Below, piece by piece: positions 8,639 through 17,386 of a DNA stretch of 64,000 nt. Made by a program: the position numbers and the translations under genes. How positions within the stretch are numbered: position 1 is the first letter of the stretch; each line of letters starts with the position of its first letter. Below the pieces are notes generated by a model. That model had not been told where the DNA came from and did no database searches. It worked only from the letters and a program-made list of their open reading frames with translations. The stretch is from an uncultured Verrucomicrobiota bacterium (lineage in GTDB: Bacteria > Verrucomicrobiota > Kiritimatiellia > CAIQIC01 > Lenti-01): assembly GCA_937860055.1 (NCBI GenBank), contig CALMBO010000029.1, positions 489,372-553,371 on the forward strand. The letters are read 5' to 3'.

Positions 8639-9409
8639 ATGTTTCGGTCTTCCAAGACTAGAATCGCCCGCCAGCGCCTCGCCGCCTGGATCGCCGGCGG
8701 GCTGGCGGCGGCGATCGCCGGAACGGCCTCGGCCGGCGAACCGCCCATCCGCTATGACTTCGACGACCTCCAAGGCTGGCGGTTCGCATCCGCGGAGGGC
8801 AGCCCCGACGCCTTCGTCCCCCGCGACGGCACCCTGCGCCTCTCCACCCGGCCGCAGACCCGCGACCGCGTGCGGATCGCGACCCTCCGCCCATTCGGCG
8901 CCGCAACATACCGCTGGCGCGTCTTCGTCCCCGCAATGGGCGCCGGCGACCAGGCCAGCATCGGCGCCTTTCTCTACCGGGACGACGAGCACGAGTTCGA
9001 TTTCGAAATCGGTTACGGAACCCGCGACGTTCGCGAACGCCTGGGCGCCGGCGAAAAGGAACTGGTCGCCTACTGCACCTCCCAGGGAAATCCCGAAAGC
9101 ACCAGCCAGGTCCTGATCCGGCGCAACCGCTGGCACCTGCTGGAACTGGAACTGGCCCCCGGGGGAAACGGAAACCATCTCGTCACGTGGTCGATCAATG
9201 CCCAGCCGGTCAAGCGCCTGCAGACCGCCGTTGGCGGGGATGTCCGGTTCACGGTGCGCTGCAGCGTGGAAAATCTCGCGTTCATGGGCGACCATCTCCC
9301 CCGGCGCGAAACCTACGCGCTGTTCGATTTCGTCGAAATCGAACCGATGGCCGGGAAAAACGGGCCGCACGGCACGGAAAACCCTCCCGCCCCGCGCGAT
9401 GCCGATTGA
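8639..9409 (+). CDS. Secreted concanavalin/GH16-like beta-sandwich protein
   Basis: A 256-aa protein with a long twin-basic N region (MFRSSKTRIARQRLAAWIAG) and an exported hydrophobic core ending near ASAG. The mature part has the layout of a lectin-like jelly roll: YRWRVFVPAMGAGDQASIG, then DEHEFDFEIGYG, which resembles the strand bearing the ExDxxE catalytic residues of GH16 but keeps only part of that pattern, then LLELELAPGGNGNHLVTWSI and FDFVEIEPM. I infer a carbohydrate-binding or GH16-like fold without assured catalysis. It lies 94 bp after the endonuclease gene, on the same strand. Confidence 0.55.
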   Translation: MFRSSKTRIARQRLAAWIAGGLAAAIAGTASAGEPPIRYDFDDLQGWRFASAEGSPDAFVPRDGTLRLSTRPQTRDRVRIATLRPFGAATYRWRVFVPAMGAGDQASIGAFLYRDDEHEFDFEIGYGTRDVRERLGAGEKELVAYCTSQGNPESTSQVLIRRNRWHLLELELAPGGNGNHLVTWSINAQPVKRLQTAVGGDVRFTVRCSVENLAFMGDHLPRRETYALFDFVEIEPMAGKNGPHGTENPPAPRDAD

Positions 9410-9571
9410 ACTCCGGCCCGTATTCGCCGCTTCCGCTTCGCGCAAAGGGAGAAACACGCGCGACCAGCCCCGTTTCCGCCAATAAAACGCTTTGTCCTTT
9501 CCCGGTTTCCGGATTTGCATCCCGCCCTTCTTTGATTTAGGGTTTCCCGGAATATCCGCAGGAGCGAACCG

Positions 9572-11902
9572 ATGACGAAACGCACATCCCAATCCATCCG
9601 CCTCGTCGGCAAGGGCATGCCCCGCGTGGATGCCGATGGCAAGGTCTGCGGCACGACCCGCTACATCAACGACATCGACTACAAGGGGATCCTGCATGGC
9701 GCGGTCGTCCGTTCCCCCGTCCCCCGCGGCATTCTCAAGGCCATCGTCCCCGATGCCGCCTTCGACTGGACCGGCATCACCCTCGCCACCGCCAAGGACA
9801 TCCCCGGCATCAACGTCGTCCACATGCACGACCGCACCATGCCCCTCCTCGCCGAAATCGGCGGCGAAATCCGCTACCGAGGCGAACCCGTCGGCGTCGT
9901 CGCCGCCAAAACCCCCGAACTCGCCGCCGAGGCCGCCAGGCGCATCCGCCTCGAAATCGACGAGTTGCCTCCGCTCCTCACGCTCGAAGAGGCCGTCGCC
10001 ATCTTCAAGTCCGCCCCCGGCCAGCTGGACACGATGAAGGAGCAGGACATCGTCAAGGGCGACATCGCCAAGGGCTTCGCCGAAGCCGACGAGATCCTCG
10101 AGGCCGAATACCGCGCCGGACACCAGGAACAGCTCTATCTCGAAAACCAGGGCCTCGTCGTCTTTCCGCAGAAGGATGGCTCGATCCTTTCCGAAGGCTC
10201 CATCCAGTGCCCCTATTTCCCCGTGCACGAGCTGAACGATCCGCTGAAGCTCCCCCCCGAAAAGATCCGCGTGCGCCAGACGCCCATCGGCGGCGCCTTC
10301 GGCGGCAAGGAAGACTATCCCACCATGCTCACCGGCTACGCCGCCCTTCCCGCGCTCAAGTCCGGCAAGCCCGTCAAGATCACCTACGAGCGCAACGAGG
10401 ACATCCTCTTCACGCCCAAGCGCCATCCCGTCTGGGTCCGCTACAAAACCGGCTTCAAGAAGGACGGCACGCTCACCGCCATCGAATGCGACTACATCCT
10501 CGACGGCGGCGCCTACCTGACGATTTCCGACGTCGTCATGTTCCGCGGCATCCTCCATTGCGCCGTCGCCTACCGCTGCGACAACGTCGTCATCCGCGGC
10601 AAGGTCGCCCGCACGAATTCCATGCCCTGCGGCGCCTTCCGCGGCTTCGGAGCCCCCCAGGCCATCTGGGGCATCGAGTCGCACATGGACGCCATCGCCG
10701 CTCGGCTCGGGAAGGCGCCCCACGAGTACCGCCTGCAGGTCCACGCGCGCCCCGGCGACCGCACCCCCACCGGCCAGCTCCTCACGGAGGAAAACGGCTC
10801 GACCGCCTGCCTGAAGCTCGCGCTTCGGCGCTCGGATTTCGCCAAGAAGCTCCGGCAGGTCTCGCGCGGTCGGCTCCGCAAGGGCCAGAAGAAGCTCTAT
10901 GGCGTCGGCATGTCCTTCTTCGCCCACGGCTCCGCCTTCACCGGCGACGGCGAGGCGAAGTTCAAGGCCAAGGGCCGCGTCGAACTCGCCGCGCTCGAAA
11001 ACGGCAAACCCGGCGTCAACATCCGCGTCTCGTCCACCGAGATGGGTCAGGGCGTGCACACCATCTTCACGCAGATCGCGGCGGACGCCCTTTCGCTCGA
11101 TCCCGCCTTCATCCGCTACCCGATGGCCGACACCGGCCTCGTGCCGAACTCCGGACCCACGGTCGCCTCGCGCACCACCATGGTCGTCGGCAATGTCGTC
11201 CATCGCGCCTCCCTCGATTTGAAGAACCAGATCGAGGCTTTCGCCTCCCTGCGCTTCTTCCAGGGCGCGCCGGCCGAGTTGCGCGCCTCGCAGCTCGTCG
11301 CCAAGGGCCGCAAGCCCCTCCCCTTCGCCAAGGTCGCCAAGGCCATGCTCGCCGAAGTCGGATCCGCCAGCGGCTTCTTCCAGTTCGTCCTGCCCGATTC
11401 CATCCAGTGGGACCAGCAGACCTTCAAGGGCGATTCCTACCCCGGCTATTCGTGGTCGGCCAACGTCGCGGAAGTCGAGATCGATCCGCTGACCTGCGAG
11501 ATTTCCGTCCCGCGCGTCACCGCCGTGATCGACATCGGCCGCGTCATCAACCCCGTCACCGCCTCCGGCCAGGTCGAAGGCGGCCTCACGCAGGCGCTGG
11601 GCTACGCCGTCATGGAGAAGATCGGCACCGGCAGGAACGGACTCTACGACGCCGCGCGGCTCCAGACCTACATCATTCCCACCGCGCTCGACATCCCCGA
11701 ATACGACGTGAAGTTCGTGGAATATCCCTATTCGTTCGCGCCGCCCGGCGGCAAAGGCCTCGGCGAACTCCCGATGGACGGCCTCGCGCCCGCCATCGCC
11801 AATGCCGTCGAAGCCGCCACCGGCCGGCGCCTCCGTCAGATCCCCATCACCCCCGAGGCCATCTTCGAGGCCCTGCATGCCGGCAAGAAAGGCACCCCAT
11901 GA
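9572..11902 (+). CDS. Xanthine dehydrogenase-type molybdenum-binding subunit
   Basis: A 776-aa large subunit of a molybdenum hydroxylase. It holds Mo-molybdopterin and oxidises purines or related heterocycles. The N-terminal a/b hammerhead domain begins at GMPRVDADGKVCGTTRYIND. The Mo-cofactor contacts are GGAFGGKEDYP near residue 240, CGAFRGFGAPQ near 352 and STEMGQGVHTIFTQIA near 490. KGLGELPMDG near 729 supplies the catalytic Glu of the family. AGGAG lies 8 bases upstream of the ATG. Its stop overlaps the Fe-S subunit start by 4 bp. The substrate cannot be fixed from sequence; xanthine or hypoxanthine is the family default. Confidence 0.9.
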   Translation: MTKRTSQSIRLVGKGMPRVDADGKVCGTTRYINDIDYKGILHGAVVRSPVPRGILKAIVPDAAFDWTGITLATAKDIPGINVVHMHDRTMPLLAEIGGEIRYRGEPVGVVAAKTPELAAEAARRIRLEIDELPPLLTLEEAVAIFKSAPGQLDTMKEQDIVKGDIAKGFAEADEILEAEYRAGHQEQLYLENQGLVVFPQKDGSILSEGSIQCPYFPVHELNDPLKLPPEKIRVRQTPIGGAFGGKEDYPTMLTGYAALPALKSGKPVKITYERNEDILFTPKRHPVWVRYKTGFKKDGTLTAIECDYILDGGAYLTISDVVMFRGILHCAVAYRCDNVVIRGKVARTNSMPCGAFRGFGAPQAIWGIESHMDAIAARLGKAPHEYRLQVHARPGDRTPTGQLLTEENGSTACLKLALRRSDFAKKLRQVSRGRLRKGQKKLYGVGMSFFAHGSAFTGDGEAKFKAKGRVELAALENGKPGVNIRVSSTEMGQGVHTIFTQIAADALSLDPAFIRYPMADTGLVPNSGPTVASRTTMVVGNVVHRASLDLKNQIEAFASLRFFQGAPAELRASQLVAKGRKPLPFAKVAKAMLAEVGSASGFFQFVLPDSIQWDQQTFKGDSYPGYSWSANVAEVEIDPLTCEISVPRVTAVIDIGRVINPVTASGQVEGGLTQALGYAVMEKIGTGRNGLYDAARLQTYIIPTALDIPEYDVKFVEYPYSFAPPGGKGLGELPMDGLAPAIANAVEAATGRRLRQIPITPEAIFEALHAGKKGTP

Positions 11903-12381
11903 GCACCATCAAGCGCACCTGGAAAGTCAACGGCAAGTCCGTCGCCGTCCGCGCCCCCGCCGGGCGCCGCCTGCTCGATTTCCTCCGCGAAGATCTCGGG
12001 CTCGTCGGCTCCAAGGAGGGCTGCGGCGAGGGCGAATGCGGCGCCTGCACCGTCATCGTCGACGGCGAACCGGTCGTCTCCTGCATCCTCCCCGTCGGCC
12101 AGCTCCCCGACGGTACCGAAATCCTGACCGTCGAGGGCATCGAGAAGAAGCGCGCCGGCCGCCTGATCCAGCAGGCCTTCGTCGAATGCGGCGCCGTCCA
12201 GTGCGGCTTCTGCATCCCCGGCATGGTCGTCAGCTCCTACGCGCTCCTCTGCCGGAATCCCAAGCCCTCCGTCCAGGCCATCCGCGAAGGCCTCGCCGGC
12301 AACCTCTGCCGCTGCACCGGCTACACCAAGATCATCCAGGCCGTGAAGCTCGCCGCTTCCCGCCTCCCCAAACGGAAATGA
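11899..12381 (+). CDS. Xanthine dehydrogenase-type 2Fe-2S subunit
   Basis: A 160-aa electron-transfer subunit with two 2Fe-2S clusters. The plant-ferredoxin-type cluster is at CGEGECGAC (about residues 42-50) with a further Cys near 65. The second, helical-domain cluster is at CGAVQCGFC (about 97-105) and CRCTGY (near 137). It passes electrons from the molybdenum centre to FAD. It is translationally coupled to the large subunit (ATGA) and lies 13 bp ahead of the FAD subunit. Confidence 0.93.
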   Translation: MSTIKRTWKVNGKSVAVRAPAGRRLLDFLREDLGLVGSKEGCGEGECGACTVIVDGEPVVSCILPVGQLPDGTEILTVEGIEKKRAGRLIQQAFVECGAVQCGFCIPGMVVSSYALLCRNPKPSVQAIREGLAGNLCRCTGYTKIIQAVKLAASRLPKRK

Positions 12382-12394
12382 CCGGGGCCCGCCC

Positions 12395-13246
12395 ATGAAA
12401 ACCACCGAGAAAATCGACATCCGCTTCCCCAAAACCCTCGCCGAAGCCCTGCGCCTCCAGGCCAGGGAGGAAACACGCGGCAAGCTGCTCGCCGGCGGAA
12501 CGGATCTCATGGTCCAGTGGGCTTCCGGCGTCCCCGCGCCCGGACGCGCCACCTCCATCTGGAACCTCCCCGAACTCTCCAGCATCGAGATCTTCCCCGG
12601 CCACGTCGAAATCGGCGCCGGCGTCACCCACGCCTTCCTGTGCGACTGCCCGCAGATCCGCGCCCATGTGCCGGCGCTGGTCGCCGCGGCCGCCACCGTT
12701 GGCGCCAAGCAGATCCAGGCCCGCGGCACCCTCGGCGGCAACGCCGCCAACGCCTCCCCCGCCGGCGATACCGCCCCCGCCCTGCTCGTCACCGGCGGCT
12801 CCGTCGTCCTCGCCTCCCTCTCCGGCACGCGCGAAATTCCCCTCTCGCAGTTCTGGACCGCCTACCGCCAGATCGCCGCGCGCCCCGACGAAATCATCGT
12901 GGCCTTCCGCCTCCCCCAAAAGGGAAAGGCACGGGAACGCTTCCGCAAGATCGGCACCCGCCGCGCCCAGGCCATCTCCAAGGTCATGGCCGCCTCCCGC
13001 ATCCTGGTCGAAAAAGGCATCATCCAATCGGCCGCCATCGCCCTCGGTTCCGTCGCCCCCACCCCCGTGCGGCTGGGCGCCGTCGAATCCTTCCTCGCCG
13101 GCAAGTCCCTTTCCCCGGCTGTGATCGACGAAGCCGAGCGTCTCGCCCAGGCCACCGTCCAGCCCATCGCCGATATCCGCTCCTCCGCCGAATACCGCCG
13201 GTGGGCCTCCGGACGCCTCGTCCGCGACGCCCTCGAAAACCTGTAA
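12395..13246 (+). CDS. Xanthine dehydrogenase-type FAD-binding subunit
   Basis: A 283-aa medium subunit. The FAD-binding loop is LLAGGTDLMVQW near residues 32-43. The second flavin motif is TLGGNAANASPAGDTAPALL near 111-130. The CO-dehydrogenase flavoprotein C-terminal domain runs from about 175 to the end. The set of three subunits is complete here, but no XdhC-like insertion chaperone is nearby. The MocA-like gene at 14,384-14,953 is the only cofactor-maturation gene in reach. Confidence 0.92.
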   Translation: MKTTEKIDIRFPKTLAEALRLQAREETRGKLLAGGTDLMVQWASGVPAPGRATSIWNLPELSSIEIFPGHVEIGAGVTHAFLCDCPQIRAHVPALVAAAATVGAKQIQARGTLGGNAANASPAGDTAPALLVTGGSVVLASLSGTREIPLSQFWTAYRQIAARPDEIIVAFRLPQKGKARERFRKIGTRRAQAISKVMAASRILVEKGIIQSAAIALGSVAPTPVRLGAVESFLAGKSLSPAVIDEAERLAQATVQPIADIRSSAEYRRWASGRLVRDALENL

Positions 13247-13274
13247 ACGTTTTACATTTCCCTCCATTAATCCG

Positions 13275-13304
13275 TTGCCTTTGGAAAGGGCGTTGGGCTA
13301 TCTT
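13275..13304 (+). promoter_or_regulatory. Predicted sigma-70-type promoter
   Basis: TTGCCT (13275-13280) and TATCTT (13299-13304) are 18 bp apart, 37 bp upstream of the next start codon. The spacing and -35 are reasonable and the -10 is weak. It would drive the Ala/Glu-rich protein independently of the xdh genes. Confidence 0.4.
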
Positions 13305-13341
13305 TCGCGCTGATTACTTACCGATAAAAAGGAGTCGAACT

Positions 13342-14265
13342 ATGTCTCGCTGGTTGGTCCTGTTGCTTTGCTCCATCGCCCTTTCCATCCCCGCTTTCGC
13401 CCAGGATGATCTGGACGCCCTGCTCGCCGGCCTGGGCGATGAACCCGCCGCCGCGCCTGCCGCCACCGAAGAGGCCGTTCCCGCCGAAGCCGCGCCCGCC
13501 GTAGAGGCCCCGGCCGCCGCCGAAACCCTGGTCGAGGAGGCTCCTGTCGAGGCCCCGGCCGCCGAGGTCGCCCCGGCCGCCGAAGCGGCCGTCGAAGATC
13601 CCTTTGCCGATCTGCTCGCCGCCGAACCCGTCGCGGAAGAAGCCCCCGTGGCCGAAGCCGTGCCGGTGGAAGCCGCCGTCGAAGCCGCTCCCGTTGCGGA
13701 AGAAGTTCCTGCGGCCGAGATCGCCGTGGAAGAGGCGACGGCGGAAGTTGCCCCGGCCGAAGTCGCCCCCGCGGCCGAAGTTCCGGCGGAAGACCCCTTC
13801 GCGGACTTGCTAGGCGATGAATGGCCCGCCGAAGCTGCGCCGGCGGAAGTCGCCGTCGAAGCCGCTCCCGCCGCGGAAGAAGCTCCTGCGGCCGAGGTCG
13901 CCGTGGAAGAAGTGCCGGCGGAGGCCGCACCGGCCATCGAAGAGTCCGTCGAAGAAGTCCCCGCCGAGGCGCTGGTCGCCGCGGAAGAACCCGTCCCCGC
14001 CGCAGAAACCGAAACCGCCGAGGAAGCCACTCCTGTCGAGGCCGCCGTGGAAGAATCCCCGGCCGCCGAAGGCGCCGCGGTCGCCGCCCCCGTCGTCGAA
14101 GAAAAGAAGGCCGAAGAAGCCATCGAAGAACCCAAGGCCGAGAAGAAGGCCAAAAAGGCCAAGGCCGAGAAGAAGGACGAACCCAAGAAGGATGAGCCCA
14201 AGGCCGAGCTCAAGCCCAAGGTCGCCGACAAGGTTCCCGAGTGGAATCAGCCCGTAACCTGGTAG
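13342..14265 (+). CDS. Secreted Ala/Glu/Pro/Val-rich low-complexity protein
   Basis: A 307-aa protein with a clear signal peptide (MSRWLVLLLCSIALSIPAFA). The mature chain is almost entirely Ala, Glu, Val and Pro. Three copies of a hydrophobic motif punctuate it: DDLDALLAGLGDEP near residue 23, EDPFADLLAAEP near 88 and EDPFADLLGDEWP near 152. The C terminus switches to a Lys/Glu run and ends PEWNQPVTW. The composition suggests a disordered periplasmic or cell-surface spacer with short binding motifs. AAAGGAG lies about 9 bases before the ATG. A strong terminator follows 19 bp after the stop. I do not recognise a family. Confidence 0.75.
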   Translation: MSRWLVLLLCSIALSIPAFAQDDLDALLAGLGDEPAAAPAATEEAVPAEAAPAVEAPAAAETLVEEAPVEAPAAEVAPAAEAAVEDPFADLLAAEPVAEEAPVAEAVPVEAAVEAAPVAEEVPAAEIAVEEATAEVAPAEVAPAAEVPAEDPFADLLGDEWPAEAAPAEVAVEAAPAAEEAPAAEVAVEEVPAEAAPAIEESVEEVPAEALVAAEEPVPAAETETAEEATPVEAAVEESPAAEGAAVAAPVVEEKKAEEAIEEPKAEKKAKKAKAEKKDEPKKDEPKAELKPKVADKVPEWNQPVTW

Positions 14266-14284
14266 ATCAGCGAGTCTGTCCAAG

Positions 14285-14313
14285 ACCGGCGGGAATCTCC
14301 CGCCGGTTTTTTT
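14285..14313 (+). terminator. Rho-independent terminator
   Basis: A perfect 10-bp stem (ACCGGCGGGA with TCCCGCCGGT) and a 3-nt loop are followed by seven T. It ends the transcript of the Ala/Glu-rich protein. The convergent mocA-like gene ends 70 bp further on. Confidence 0.93.
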
Positions 14314-14383
14314 GTGCCCGCAAAGCCGGCTCGCGCCGCATGGAAGGGGTGGGTCTGTTTCGAGCACCCCATGAGGCGCCCCC

Positions 14384-14953
14384 TCACAGATTCGCCGACG
14401 CCCACTCCTCCGGCGTGTTGAGGTTGCGCAGGATCGCCGGATCGTCCACCTCCAGCGGTTTCGCCCGCGGCCGCGCCCATTCGTCCACCCGCGCTTCCAC
14501 GGGCAGCCGCATCAGTTCCCGCCCCGCCTCCGGCGGCACCCACAGCAGATTCCCTTTTTGACTGCGGTGCACCGGCCTCCAAAGGAATTTCGGCTCCTTT
14601 TCCGCCGCCGCCAAGATCTCCCGGATCGTCCCGGTTTTCACTCCGACCGCATCCACCGGCAGGAACAGGAATCCCTCCGCCTCCGGAAACGCGCCGATCC
14701 CCGCCTGCAGCGAACTGGCCCTCCCCTGCGCCCAGCGCGGATTCTCCACCGTGGCCAGCCCTTCCGGCAATTCACGCCGGATCCGTTCGATTTCCGCCCC
14801 CAGCACCACCGCGACCGGCCCGCAGCCTCCGGCGCGCAGCGTTTCCGCCTGCCGCGCCGCCAGCGGAACGCCGTCCCGGCCGCGCAACAGCGCCTTGGGC
14901 CTCCCCATCCGCCGCGATTCCCCCGCCGCGAGCACGATGCCGACGGTCTTCAT
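14384..14953 (-). CDS. MocA/MobA-like molybdenum cofactor nucleotidyltransferase
   Basis: A 189-aa protein of the NTP_transf_3 family. The nucleotide-binding loop is VLAAGESRRMGRPKALL at residues 7-23. A GRASSLQAGI segment follows and the metal-site Asp is in LFLPVDAVGV. Family members attach CMP (MocA) or GMP (MobA) to molybdopterin. Xanthine dehydrogenase enzymes need the CMP form, and the xdh-type operon lies just across the terminator, so MocA is favoured by inference. It begins 10 bp after the glgA stop and is probably co-transcribed with it. Confidence 0.78.
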   Translation of the reverse strand: MKTVGIVLAAGESRRMGRPKALLRGRDGVPLAARQAETLRAGGCGPVAVVLGAEIERIRRELPEGLATVENPRWAQGRASSLQAGIGAFPEAEGFLFLPVDAVGVKTGTIREILAAAEKEPKFLWRPVHRSQKGNLLWVPPEAGRELMRLPVEARVDEWARPRAKPLEVDDPAILRNLNTPEEWASANL

Positions 14954-14963
14954 CTGCCCCCGA

Positions 14964-16466
14964 TCAGGCCCCGTGCTTCGCCATCACGCGCTGGTAGATC
15001 CCCACGTAGCGCCGGGCCGAGGTCTCCCACTCGAAGCGCCGCTTCATGGCATCCTCGCGCATCAGCGTGATGTGGCTGGGCCGGTCATACCACGTGCTCA
15101 CCGCCCAGCCGATCGTGTCATGGAACGCCCGCGCATCGGGATGGTAGAACTTGAAGCCGGTCCCCGTTCCTTCGCCCTCGTTGTATTGCTCCACGGTGTC
15201 TTCCAGCCCGCCCGTGGCATGCACCACCGGCAGCGAACCGTAGCGCAGCGCATAGAGCTGGCTCAAGCCGCACGGCTCGAACAGCGACGGCATCAGGAAG
15301 AAATCCGACCCCGCCTGGATGCGGTGCGCCAGCTCGTCCGAATAGCCGATCTCCACGCCCACGCGGCCCGGATAGGCCTGCGACAGCCAGCGGAAGAAAC
15401 TTTCGTCGTCCGAATCGCCGGACCCCAGCACCGCGATCTGCATCTGCATCTCGTTCAGCGCCCAGGGAAGCGCCTCGCGCATCAGCTCGGTCCCCTTCTG
15501 CGCGGCCAGGCGGCTCACGATGCCGAACAACGGGACGGAGGCATCCGGCTTCAGCCCCATCTGCACCTGGAGCTCCTGCTTGCACCGGCCCTTGCCGATC
15601 AGCGAATTCGCCCCGTAGACCGCCGGGATCTGCGGATCCGTCTCCGGATTCCACACCTCGTAGTCCGCGCCGTTCAGGATCCCCTCGAAATCCCCCTCGC
15701 GGCGCTGCAGGAAACCCGACAGCCCGTTGCCGCCGGGTTCCAGCAGGATTTCCTTTGCATAGGTCGGCGAAACCGTCGTGATCGCATCCGCGAACACGAT
15801 GCCGCCCTTCAGCAGATTGATTTTTCCGTACGATTCCAGCGCATCCGCCGCGAAATACTCCGGCCCCAATCCCAGATAGTCCAGCGCCGACGCATGGCTG
15901 TATCCCTGGTAGCCCTGGTTGTGGATCGTCAGCACGCTCCCGGCGCGGCCCAGCGGCGTTCCGTTCTTCCGCCAGGCGTCCATCATCGCCGGAAGCACCG
16001 CCGTCGGCCAGTCGTGCACATGCAGGATGTCGGGAATCCAGGCCCGGTCGCGGCACACCTGCGCCGCCGCCATGCACAGAAGGCCGAACCGGAACGCATT
16101 GTCCCCGAATTCCGCCCCGTGGTCGTCGTAGATGCCTCCGCGGGCGAAAAACCGGTTGTGCTCGATGAACCACACCGGCACATCGCCATCGGCCGTCCCG
16201 CGCCAGACGCCGCAGCCATTCGTCTCGCCCCTCCCCGCGCCAGCCAGACAGGGCGATTCCGGCTCCAGCCCGTATTTGCCGCGATCGATGGAATCATAGA
16301 GCGGAATCGCCACGCGGGCATCCACGCCCAGCGTACGCAAGGCCTTCGGCAGGCTGGCCACCACGTCGCCCAGCCCGCCGCACTTCGCATACGGCGCGCA
16401 TTCCGACGCCACGAACAGCACCCGCGGCGCGGAGGAATTCCCGGTATTCGGCGCGTTCTTCTCCAT
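14964..16466 (-). CDS. glgA: Glycogen synthase (ADP-glucose type)
   Basis: A 500-aa GT5 glycosyltransferase that extends alpha-1,4-glucan from ADP-glucose. The N-terminal lobe has VLFVASECAPYAKCGGLGDV with the KxGGLGDV-type substrate loop (here KCGGLGDV), DILHVHDWPTAVLPA and TIHNQGYQG. The C-terminal lobe has GIVSRLAAQKG and PSLFEPCGLSQLYALRYG, which holds the catalytic Glu, then ATGGLEDTV. Length is normal for GlgA. The ATG at 16466 precedes a short 15-residue lead into the first strand. Upstream is a 305-bp gap that carries a pair of palindromic repeats. Confidence 0.95.
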   Translation of the reverse strand: MEKNAPNTGNSSAPRVLFVASECAPYAKCGGLGDVVASLPKALRTLGVDARVAIPLYDSIDRGKYGLEPESPCLAGAGRGETNGCGVWRGTADGDVPVWFIEHNRFFARGGIYDDHGAEFGDNAFRFGLLCMAAAQVCRDRAWIPDILHVHDWPTAVLPAMMDAWRKNGTPLGRAGSVLTIHNQGYQGYSHASALDYLGLGPEYFAADALESYGKINLLKGGIVFADAITTVSPTYAKEILLEPGGNGLSGFLQRREGDFEGILNGADYEVWNPETDPQIPAVYGANSLIGKGRCKQELQVQMGLKPDASVPLFGIVSRLAAQKGTELMREALPWALNEMQMQIAVLGSGDSDDESFFRWLSQAYPGRVGVEIGYSDELAHRIQAGSDFFLMPSLFEPCGLSQLYALRYGSLPVVHATGGLEDTVEQYNEGEGTGTGFKFYHPDARAFHDTIGWAVSTWYDRPSHITLMREDAMKRRFEWETSARRYVGIYQRVMAKHGA

Positions 16467-16577
16467 GCCCCGCAGTATAGCCCTATCCGCCCCGCCCCTC
16501 CAACGATTTTTCGCCTCCCGTCCGCTTTCCGCCCTCCTCATTCCCGTCCGCCCCCACCCTCCAAATCCATCTAGATA

Positions 16578-16605
16578 ATATGCAGACTTTATAAAGTCCG
16601 CATAT
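16578..16605. repeat. Palindromic repeat, copy 1 (near-perfect 28-bp dyad)
   Basis: In the 305-bp gap between glgA and the exonuclease gene, the core GACTTTATAAAGTC is a perfect dyad. It extends through flanking ATATGC and GCATAT arms, with one mismatched pair in 28 bp. The same core recurs at 16678-16699. Both copies are preceded by CTCCAAATCCAT. The rest of the gap shows no gene. Confidence 0.8.
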
Positions 16606-16677
16606 AGGCTGGAATCCATTGATTCCACGGAAAATCCGTCGAATTCCTGAAAAAGTCCTCCAAATCCATGCCATACG

Positions 16678-16699
16678 TATGCAGACTTTATAAAGTCCG
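16678..16699. repeat. Palindromic repeat, copy 2
   Basis: The second copy of the dyad core GACTTTATAAAGTC, with TATGCA before it and CG after. The outer right arm present in copy 1 is lost. It lies 73 bp upstream of the exonuclease start. It could be an operator pair acting on the two divergent genes or a dispersed repeat; only a genome-wide count would tell. Confidence 0.75.
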
Positions 16700-16771
16700 A
16701 AGACGCGTCCGCCGGCCGTTTTTCCGTTGCGCGCAATTGCGCGCGGCTTCCCCCCATCGTACTATCGCCAC

Positions 16772-17386
16772 ATGACCGACATGATGCTCAACTTCAACGG
16801 CCCTTCGGACCGCCTCCTGTTTTTCTTCGACACCGAAACCACCGGCCTGCCCCGCCGCTGGGACGCCCCCCTGCGCGACCTCGACAACTGGCCGCGCATG
16901 GTTCAGCTCGCCTGGCTGCTCTGCGACGAAGCCGGAAACGAGCTCGCCCACGCTTCCCGCATCATCCGCCCCCAGGGCTACGTCATCCCCGCCGAAGCGG
17001 CCCGCGTCCACGGCATCACCACCGAACGCGCCCTCGCCGAAGGCATCGCCCTCGCCGAAGCCGTCGAGGAGGCTCTCCCCCAGATCGAAAAGGCCGCCTT
17101 CGCCGTCGCCCACAACATCTCCTTCGACGAGAAAATCCTCGGCGCCGAGTGCCTGCGCCTCGGCCGCCCCGCCCCCTTCCTCAAGAAACCCCTGCGCTGC
17201 ACGATGAAGGAATCCACCCCCTACTGCGCCATCCCCGGCATGTACGGCTTCAAATACCCCAACCTGACCGAACTGCACCGCAAGCTCTTCAACAAGGCCT
17301 TCCAGGACGCCCACGACGCGCTCGCCGACGTCCGCGCCTGCAAGGCCGCCTACTACGAGCTCCGCGCCCGCGGCGTCATGGCCTAG
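16772..17386 (+). CDS. DEDDh 3'-5' exonuclease (DNA polymerase III epsilon-like)
   Basis: A 204-aa exonuclease-fold protein. Exo I is FFFDTETTGLP with D20 and E22. Exo II is in VAHNISFDEKIL. Exo III is DAHDALADVRAC, with the His of the DEDDh subclass four residues before the Asp. It lacks the polymerase-binding tail of true DnaQ, so it could be a free DNA or RNA exonuclease such as an RNase T or DnaQ-like proofreader. Its end overlaps the convergent tilS by 11 bp. Confidence 0.85.
   Translation: MTDMMLNFNGPSDRLLFFFDTETTGLPRRWDAPLRDLDNWPRMVQLAWLLCDEAGNELAHASRIIRPQGYVIPAEAARVHGITTERALAEGIALAEAVEEALPQIEKAAFAVAHNISFDEKILGAECLRLGRPAPFLKKPLRCTMKESTPYCAIPGMYGFKYPNLTELHRKLFNKAFQDAHDALADVRACKAAYYELRARGVMA

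Noticed and set aside
7121..9116. Long alternate-frame and antisense frames across the endonuclease and lectin-like genes
   Set aside because: They are Pro/Ser/Arg-rich or Gly/Val-rich mirror images of the true genes, caused by strong third-position GC bias.
16483..16674. A short Trp/Ile-rich reverse frame between glgA and the exonuclease
   Set aside because: It reads through the palindromic repeats, has no ribosome site, and its composition follows the repeat.
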